A stretch of 64,000 bases of DNA, from the NCBI RefSeq assembly GCF_000024425.1, contig NC_013946.1, forward strand, positions 124,001-188,000, given 5' to 3'. Under the pieces are notes generated by a model. That model saw nothing but the letters and a program-made list of their open reading frames with translations. It was not told the DNA's origin and searched no databases. The DNA is from Meiothermus ruber DSM 1279. GTDB lineage: Bacteria; Deinococcota; Deinococci; Deinococcales; Thermaceae. This document shows, piece by piece, positions 58,638 through 64,000 of this stretch. Both the position numbers and the translations under genes were made by a program. The first letter of the stretch is position 1; the number at the start of each line of letters is the position of its first letter.

Positions 58638-60518
58638 TCAGGCCCCGCCCAGGTTGGGTTTGACCTTGGGGACAACCCGTGGGGGCTCCTTTTCCTCTTT
58701 GTCCTTGGGGGTTTCGCTGGTGGGCTCGAGGCGCTCCAGCTTCTCGCCTTCCACCACCCGCACAAACTCTTCGGCGTTCAGGGTCTCACGCTCCAGAAGC
58801 GTCTGCGCGACCCGCTCGAGCACCTCCCTCTTTTCGGTGAGCAGGCCCAGCACCCGGTCGTGCTGCTCCTGCAACAGCTTTTGCACGGCCTCGTCAATGC
58901 GCCGGGCGGTGTCCTCGGAGTACTGCCGGGTGTCGTAGCCACCCAGGTAGGTGTCCTCGCGCACCTGGTAGGCCACCATGCCAAAGTCGGGGTGCATCCC
59001 CCACTCGGTAATCATGCGGCGGGCCAGGTCGGTGGCCTGGCGGAAGTCGTTCTCGGCCCCGGTGGTCACGTCGTCGAAAATGAGTTCCTCGGCCACCCGG
59101 CCCGCCAGGGCCACGGCGATCTGGTCGGTCAGGCGCTTTTTGCTCCAGTGCAGGGTGTCCTGGCGGCTGGGCATCATGAAGCCCATGGCCCGTCCCCGCG
59201 GGACGATGGTCACCTTGTGCACCTTGTCGGCGTGCTCGAGGAAGTGCGCGGCCAGCGCGTGCCCGGCCTCGTGGTAGGCGGTGACCTCGCGGTCTTTCGG
59301 CGTGATCACCATGCTCTTTTTGGCGGGGCCCATCATCACCCGGTCGGCGGCTTCTTCCAGGTCTTTCATGGTGATTTTTTTGCGGCCATCGCGGGCGGCC
59401 AGCAGGGCTGCCTCGTTGAGGAGGTTTTCCAGATCGGCTCCCACAAAGCCGGGGGTGCGCCTGGCCAGCAAAGATAGATCCACATCTTCGGCCAGGGGCT
59501 TGCCCTTGGCGTGAATCTTGAGGATTTGCTCACGCCCCTTCACATCGGGGGCATCAATGGCCACCTGGCGGTCGAAGCGGCCCGGCCGCAGCAGCGCGGG
59601 GTCGAGCACGTCCGGGCGGTTGGTGGCTGCCATAATGATGATGCTGGTTTCTTTCTCAAAGCCGTCGAGCTCCACCAGCAGTTGGTTGAGGGTCTGCTCG
59701 CGCTCGTCGTTGCCGCCGCCCACGCCGCCCCCGCGCCGGCGGCCCACCGCGTCAATTTCATCGATGAAGATGATGCAGGGTGCGTGGCGCTTGGCGGTCT
59801 CGAACAGGTCGCGCACCCGGGCGGCCCCCACCCCCACGAACATCTCCACGAAGTCGGAGCCCGAGGCGGCGATAAAGGGCACCTTGGCCTCACCGGCCAC
59901 CGCCCGCGCGATATGGGTTTTGCCCGAGCCGGGCGGCCCGACCAGCAGCACCCCCTTGGGAATGCGGGCCCCCATCTCGTGAAAGCGGGCCGGGGCTTTG
60001 AGGAACTCCACGATCTCTTTGAGCTCCTCTTTGGCCTCTTCGCAGCCGGCCACGTCTTTGAAGCTGGTTTTGGGCGCCTCGGTCAGCACCTTGGCCCGGC
60101 TTTTGGTGAAGCTAAAGGCGTTGTCGCCCGATGGGCCCCGGTTGCGCGAGAAAAAGAAGAAAACCCCGATCAGCAAACCGATTAGCAGCAAAGGGATCAG
60201 GAATCCCAGCAAGGGATTTTCTCGTCTGGGTGCGGCAATATCCACCTGGATTTTTTTGTCGCCCCACTCGCGGATGGTGCTGGTGTCTATGGGGCCCGGC
60301 GCAAAGGTGACGTATTGATCGCCGTCCTCGCGGCGGGTGACGTTGAGCTGCCGTCCATCAACCGTAATTTTGGCCACCCGGCCCTGGTCAATTTCGTTAA
60401 GAAAAGTGGTATAGGCAACCTGGTTGGCGGGCTGCTGATGCGAGGTAAGGCTGAAAGCCCAGGCAATCAGGATAGCTGCCAGCAGGATAAACCATAAGTT
60501 GAACGGCAGGCGGTTCAT
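58638..60518 (-). CDS. ftsH: Membrane ATP-dependent zinc metalloprotease FtsH
   Basis: 626 residues. Two membrane helices flank a periplasmic domain (residues about 7-24 and 104-123). AAA module: Walker [14 protein letters not shown] (about 194-206), Walker [13 protein letters not shown] (about 249-260), second region of homology with [19 protein letters not shown]. The zinc site is HEAGH (416-420), with the third ligand Asp in [15 protein letters not shown]. It degrades misfolded membrane and regulatory proteins. It is divergent from dnaK, and the 282-base gap holds a HAIR-like operator, so co-regulation with the chaperones is likely. Confidence 0.95.
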   Translation of the reverse strand: MNRLPFNLWFILLAAILIAWAFSLTSHQQPANQVAYTTFLNEIDQGRVAKITVDGRQLNVTRREDGDQYVTFAPGPIDTSTIREWGDKKIQVDIAAPRRENPLLGFLIPLLLIGLLIGVFFFFSRNRGPSGDNAFSFTKSRAKVLTEAPKTSFKDVAGCEEAKEELKEIVEFLKAPARFHEMGARIPKGVLLVGPPGSGKTHIARAVAGEAKVPFIAASGSDFVEMFVGVGAARVRDLFETAKRHAPCIIFIDEIDAVGRRRGGGVGGGNDEREQTLNQLLVELDGFEKETSIIIMAATNRPDVLDPALLRPGRFDRQVAIDAPDVKGREQILKIHAKGKPLAEDVDLSLLARRTPGFVGADLENLLNEAALLAARDGRKKITMKDLEEAADRVMMGPAKKSMVITPKDREVTAYHEAGHALAAHFLEHADKVHKVTIVPRGRAMGFMMPSRQDTLHWSKKRLTDQIAVALAGRVAEELIFDDVTTGAENDFRQATDLARRMITEWGMHPDFGMVAYQVREDTYLGGYDTRQYSEDTARRIDEAVQKLLQEQHDRVLGLLTEKREVLERVAQTLLERETLNAEEFVRVVEGEKLERLEPTSETPKDKEEKEPPRVVPKVKPNLGGA

Positions 60519-60704
60519 TGTTTTTTTAGCCTACACCGATTTACAGGTATAAAGGTAGTCAAAAGAACCGTGTTGGGATAAGGGCTGTTTATCGCTTTTC
60601 GGGCCCCCAGCCGAGCGGTGCTGCTTGCCGCTACGGAGCCATCTGCCGCGCACAGGTTGAGGGTGTGCGCTATACATCGGTACGCGGCTGGAGCGGGGTT
60701 CAAA

Positions 60705-60725
60705 CTTGATAATACTAGACTCAAC
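60705..60725. promoter_or_regulatory. HAIR-like inverted repeat (HspR operator candidate)
   Basis: CTTGATA-N7-ACTCAAC matches the HspR-binding HAIR consensus CTTGAGT-N7-ACTCAAG at 11 of 14 half-site positions with the exact 7-base spacing. It ends five bases before the dnaK -35 box and lies between the divergent ftsH and dnaK genes. Confidence 0.6.
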
Positions 60726-60729
60726 TCTA

Positions 60730-60758
60730 TTGACTATATCAATAATAACTGGTATCAT
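60730..60758 (+). promoter_or_regulatory. dnaK operon promoter
   Basis: TTGACT (60730-60735), 17-base spacer, TATCAT (60753-60758), about 42 bases before the dnaK ATG. A housekeeping-type promoter next to the HAIR-like repeat, which fits repressor-controlled heat induction. Confidence 0.65.
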
Positions 60759-60800
60759 ATGGCTCAGTGAGCCGTGCTTAGTGCGGCCAGCGGAGGATGT

Positions 60801-62666
60801 ATGGCAAAAGCCGTAGGAATTGACTTAGGAACGACCAACAGCGTTATCGCCATCATGGAAGGTGGCAGCCCGGTGGTGCTCGAGAACGCCGAGGGCGAGC
60901 GCACCACCCCCAGCGTGGTGGCTTATAAGGGGAGCGACCAACTGGTGGGCCGGGTGGCCCGCCGTCAGGCCGTGCTTAACCCCGAGGGCACCGTCTTCGA
61001 GATCAAGCGCTTCATCGGGCGCCGGTGGGAAGAGGTGCAGGACGAGGTCAAGCGGGTGCCCTATAAGGTGGTCAAGGGCCCCGATGGCGGGGTGCGGGTG
61101 GATATCGCCGGCAAGCTCTACACCCCCGAAGAGATTTCGGCCATGATCCTGCGCAAGCTGGTGGACGACGCCTCCAAAAAGCTGGGGGAGAAGATCACCA
61201 AGGCGGTGATTACCGTACCAGCCTACTTCAATAACGCCCAGCGCGAGGCCACCGCCAACGCCGGTAGGATTGCCGGCCTCGAGGTGCTGCGCATCGTCAA
61301 CGAGCCCACCGCGGCGGCCCTGGCCTATGGCCTGGACAAAAAAGGCCACGAGACCGTGCTGGTCTTCGACCTGGGCGGGGGTACCTTCGACGTGACGGTG
61401 CTGGAGATCGGCGACGGCGTCTTTGAGGTCAAGGCCACCGCGGGGGATACCCACCTGGGCGGCTCCGACTTCGACCACGCCATCGTGAACTGGCTGGCCG
61501 AGGAGTTCAAGAAGGAGTCGGGCGGGGTGGACTTGAAGGCCGACCGGCAGGCCCTGCAGCGCCTGATTGAAGCCGCTGAGAAGGCCAAGATCGAGCTTTC
61601 GGCGGTTACCGAGACCACCATCAGCCTGCCCTTCATCGGCCTCGACCCGATCTCCAAGACCCCCCTGCACCTCGAGCGCAAGCTCACCCGGGCCAAGTTC
61701 GAGGAGCTGATCCAGCCCCTGCTGAAGAAGATCCGCGGCCCGGTAGAACAGGCCCTGCGCGATGCCGGCCTGAGCGCCAGCCAGATTGACGAGGTGCTGC
61801 TGGTAGGTGGTTCTACCCGTGTGCCGGCGGTGCAGCAGATTGTGAAGGAGATGCTGGGCAAAGAGCCCAACCGCAGCGTCAACCCCGACGAGGTGGTGGC
61901 CCTGGGGGCGGCGGTGCAGGCCGGTGTGCTGACCGGGCAGGTGGAGGACGTGGTGTTGCTGGACGTGACCCCGCTCTCGCTGGGGGTGGAGACCAAGGGT
62001 GGGGTGTTCACGGTGCTGATTCCGCGCAACACCACCGTACCGACCCGCAAGTCGGAGATCTTCACCACCGCCGAGCACAACCAGCCCTCGGTGGAGATCC
62101 ACGTGCTGCAGGGTGAGCGCCCCATGGCCGCCGACAACAAGAGCCTGGGCCGCTTCCGTCTCGATGGCATCCCGCCCATGCCGGCCGGCGTGCCCCAGAT
62201 CGAGGTGACCTTCGACATCGACGCCAACGGCATCCTGCATGCGACCGCCAAGGAGAAATCCACCGGCAAGGAAGCCTCCATTACCATCCAGAACACCACC
62301 ACCCTCTCCGAGCAGGAGATCGAGCGCATGATCAAGGAAGCCGAGGCCAACGCCGAGGCCGACCGCAAGCGTAAAGAGCACGCCGATCTCAAGAACAACC
62401 TCGATGCCGCGCGCATTCAGGCGGAGCGGGTGATGGGGGAGAAGGAGAGCACCGCCGAGGCCAAGAGCCGCCTCGAGGCCGCCATCAGCCGGGCCAAGAC
62501 CCTGGTGGACACCGACGGCTCCGACGCCGACCTGCGCCAGGCCACCGAGGAGCTGCTCGCGGCCCTGCAGGCCTACGAGCAGGGGGCGGCTGCGGGCAGC
62601 CAGGCCCAGAGCAGCACCCCCAAGTCCGACGACGTGATCGACGCCGATTACAAACCCGCCGACTAA
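60801..62666 (+). CDS. dnaK: Chaperone Hsp70 (DnaK)
   Basis: 621 residues from ATG 60801 with GCGGAGGATGT upstream. [21 protein letters not shown] (phosphate 1), [39 protein letters not shown] (phosphate 2) and [17 protein letters not shown] are standard. The linker [19 protein letters not shown] and the substrate-binding domain follow, with a short lid ending in a Gln/Ser-rich tail and [12 protein letters not shown]. The nucleotide-binding domain lacks a ~24-residue stretch after SVVAYK, as in Gram-positive-type DnaK. First gene of dnaK-grpE-dnaJ. Confidence 0.97.
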   Translation: MAKAVGIDLGTTNSVIAIMEGGSPVVLENAEGERTTPSVVAYKGSDQLVGRVARRQAVLNPEGTVFEIKRFIGRRWEEVQDEVKRVPYKVVKGPDGGVRVDIAGKLYTPEEISAMILRKLVDDASKKLGEKITKAVITVPAYFNNAQREATANAGRIAGLEVLRIVNEPTAAALAYGLDKKGHETVLVFDLGGGTFDVTVLEIGDGVFEVKATAGDTHLGGSDFDHAIVNWLAEEFKKESGGVDLKADRQALQRLIEAAEKAKIELSAVTETTISLPFIGLDPISKTPLHLERKLTRAKFEELIQPLLKKIRGPVEQALRDAGLSASQIDEVLLVGGSTRVPAVQQIVKEMLGKEPNRSVNPDEVVALGAAVQAGVLTGQVEDVVLLDVTPLSLGVETKGGVFTVLIPRNTTVPTRKSEIFTTAEHNQPSVEIHVLQGERPMAADNKSLGRFRLDGIPPMPAGVPQIEVTFDIDANGILHATAKEKSTGKEASITIQNTTTLSEQEIERMIKEAEANAEADRKRKEHADLKNNLDAARIQAERVMGEKESTAEAKSRLEAAISRAKTLVDTDGSDADLRQATEELLAALQAYEQGAAAGSQAQSSTPKSDDVIDADYKPAD

Positions 62667-62677
62667 GCCGCCAGCGA

Positions 62678-62720
62678 TGGGGTGTGGGGAAGCCTGGCCT
62701 AGGCCGCGCCCCACGCCCCA
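62678..62720 (+). other. Strong intercistronic hairpin between dnaK and grpE
   Basis: TGGGGTGTGGGG (62678-62689) pairs with CCCCACGCCCCA (62709-62720) over 12 positions (one G-T pair), with GGCCTAGGCC in the loop, followed by CTTT only. It may lower grpE/dnaJ expression relative to dnaK or protect the dnaK mRNA end. Confidence 0.6.
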
Positions 62721-62744
62721 CTTTGGCCCACAGAGGTGCGATGT

Positions 62745-63299
62745 ATGGAGAATAACGAACCGGTGGTTGAGACCCCAGAGGCCCAGAACGATCTGCCTGA
62801 AGTGGAGCGCCTCAAGGGTGAGGTGGAGTTTTTGAAAGCGGAGCTCGAGGCCTCCAAAAACAAATTCCTGCGCCTGTACGCCGACTTTGAAAACTACAAA
62901 AAGCGCATGGTGCAGGAGCTCGAGGCCGCCCAGCGCAACGGCAAATTCGATGCGGTGCGGGCCCTGCTGGGCACCCTGGACGACCTCGAGCGGGCGTTGG
63001 GCTTTGCCAGCGTGAAGCCCGAAGATCTGATTCCGGGCGTTAGAAGCGTGCTGGAAAACTTCACCCGCAGCCTCAAGAGCCTGGGGGTAGAGGCCGTGCC
63101 GGGGGTGGGGGCCGAGTTCGACCCGCGCTACCACGAGGCCATCGGGGCCGTGGAGGGCGAGGAGGGCAAGGTCATGCACGTCTACCAGCAGGGCTTCAAG
63201 TACGGCGACCTGCTGGTGCGGCCGGCGCGGGTGGTGGTTGGCAGCGGCGCTAAACCGGAAGAGGCCGAAGGCCCAAAACCGAGCGCCGAGAGCAACTAG
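62745..63299 (+). CDS. grpE: Nucleotide exchange factor GrpE
   Basis: 184 residues from ATG 62745 with AGAGGTGCG upstream. A long N-terminal helix (VERLKGEVEFLKAELEASKN) is followed by the family block RLYADFENYKKRMVQE, LLGTLDDLERALGFA and the beta-wing domain GVGAEFDPRYHEAIGAVEGEEG, then VYQQGFKYGDLLVRPARVVVG. It releases ADP from DnaK. Second gene of the operon. Confidence 0.95.
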   Translation: MENNEPVVETPEAQNDLPEVERLKGEVEFLKAELEASKNKFLRLYADFENYKKRMVQELEAAQRNGKFDAVRALLGTLDDLERALGFASVKPEDLIPGVRSVLENFTRSLKSLGVEAVPGVGAEFDPRYHEAIGAVEGEEGKVMHVYQQGFKYGDLLVRPARVVVGSGAKPEEAEGPKPSAESN

Positions 63300-63348
63300 C
63301 CTCCGGCGTTCGGCCCTCGGCCTCGAGCCTTACGTCTAACTTGCGGGG

Positions 63349-64000
63349 ATGAATATGGCCTACAAGGACTACTACAAAATTCTTGGGGTTCCTAAGAACG
63401 CCAGCGAAGATGAAATCAAAAAGGCCTTCAAGAAGCTGGCCCGTAAGTACCACCCGGACGTGAACAAAGAGCCGGGGGCCGAGGAGAAATTCAAAGAGAT
63501 TAACGAGGCCTACACGGTGCTGTCCGACCCGGAAAAGCGCCGCTACTACGATACCTACGGTGCGGCTGCGGGCAGCGCGGGCTGGCAGGGCCCCCCGCCG
63601 GGGCCGGGTGGTTTTGGGGGTTTTACCGGCAATGTGGGCGATTTCTCCGACTTTTTCCAACAGCTTTTTGGCGGCCGGGGTGGTTTTGGCGGCCTGGGTG
63701 ACCTGTTCGAGCAGACCCCAGGCCGGGGTGCGCGCCGGGTGGCGGGCGACCTCGAGGCCGAGCTTCCCCTGAGCCTCGAGGAGGCCTACCGCGGCGGAGA
63801 AAAAACCATCTCCGTTGGCGCCGAGCGCCTTACGGTGCGCATCCCACCAGGGGTGCGCGAGGGCCAGAAGATCCGCCTGGCCGGCAAGGGGCGCGCCGGG
63901 GGCGACCTGTACCTGCACGTCAAGCTGCAGTCCCGGCCGGAGATGCGCCTGGAAGGCGATGACATTTACACCGTGGTGGAAGTACCGGCCCCCATTGCGG
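63349..64000 (+). CDS. dnaJ: Chaperone DnaJ, zinc-free (CbpA-like) form, cut by window edge
   Basis: 217 codons are present; the gene runs off the end. ATG 63349 (or 63355). The J domain starts [20 protein letters not shown] with the essential HPD in [12 protein letters not shown] Gly/Phe-rich linker (about residues 85-125, [20 protein letters not shown]) leads straight to the substrate-binding domain ([39 protein letters not shown]) with no CxxCxGxG zinc repeats. This matches the short DnaJ of Thermus dnaK operons. A DafA-type gene could follow outside the window. Confidence 0.93.
   Translation, partial: MNMAYKDYYKILGVPKNASEDEIKKAFKKLARKYHPDVNKEPGAEEKFKEINEAYTVLSDPEKRRYYDTYGAAAGSAGWQGPPPGPGGFGGFTGNVGDFSDFFQQLFGGRGGFGGLGDLFEQTPGRGARRVAGDLEAELPLSLEEAYRGGEKTISVGAERLTVRIPPGVREGQKIRLAGKGRAGGDLYLHVKLQSRPEMRLEGDDIYTVVEVPAPIA

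Noticed and set aside
57578-58663. A 361-codon plus-strand open frame opposite alaX
   Set aside because: Antisense to a gene with complete zinc and editing motifs; no recognisable domain.
60825-63179. A 784-codon open frame on the minus strand opposite dnaK-grpE
   Set aside because: It is exactly antisense to two certain genes, is His/Gly/Gln-rich as expected from reversed high-GC codons, and shows no domain.

Overview
The window reads as chromosomal DNA of a thermophile of the Deinococcus-Thermus phylum, most likely Meiothermus. This is an inference from sequence character: high GC, very frequent CTCGAG hexamers, a glucose-binding protein that closely recalls the Thermus thermophilus one, a DnaJ without the cysteine-rich zinc domain, a two-subunit-type (short) HisG, and many start codons that lack a ribosome binding site and sit 6-10 bases after a TANNNT box (leaderless style). 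No rRNA, tRNA, CRISPR array or transposase was seen. No stretch longer than 300 bases lacks a gene.

Layout. (1) 1-13.6 kb: a polyamine/amino acid utilisation neighbourhood: a partial aldehyde dehydrogenase, a LysR regulator, a potDABC-type ABC transporter, an aminobutyraldehyde-dehydrogenase-like ALDH, a FAD-dependent amine/amino-acid oxidase and a class III aminotransferase. It is interrupted by a lower-GC pair of lipoprotein genes, the first with a likely frameshift in its signal peptide. (2) 13.6-21.5 kb: an AAC(6')-like acetyltransferase, a TPR protein, an amidohydrolase, a dipeptide ABC transporter (dppB-dppC-dppA order), a thioesterase and an ADP-ribosylglycohydrolase. (3) 21.6-26.2 kb: a glucose-type ABC transporter led by a ROK repressor that has lost its zinc motif. 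(4) 26.2-38.6 kb: housekeeping and metabolic genes: dtd, two DegV proteins, serA plus aminotransferase, SDR, UbiA/MqnP, sulfurtransferase, AcuI-like reductase, plsC, HU, nitroreductase, rRNA pseudouridine synthase. Two copies of a structured ~140-bp repeat lie here.

(5) 38.7-42.15 kb: the most unusual part. An integrated element of about 3.4 kb is bounded by perfect 27-bp direct repeats and holds about ten small, overlapping, same-strand genes. They include a winged-helix putative replication initiator and a BrnT-like toxin/antitoxin candidate whose N-terminal winged helix is split off by an amber codon. No integrase or transposase is encoded inside. (6) 42.2-58.6 kb: an HTH regulator divergent from an MFS exporter, hisG, aldo/keto reductase, quinone reductase, trmH, VanW protein, transglutaminase, nucleoside salvage (nucleoside hydrolase and ribokinase), alr, MogA-like protein, a pilT remnant, an MMPL transporter and AlaX. 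(7) 58.6-64 kb: ftsH divergent from dnaK-grpE-dnaJ, with an HspR/HAIR-like inverted repeat between them.

Functions were assigned by reading the translations and recognising family motifs. No database search was run. Promoters and operators are pattern matches only.
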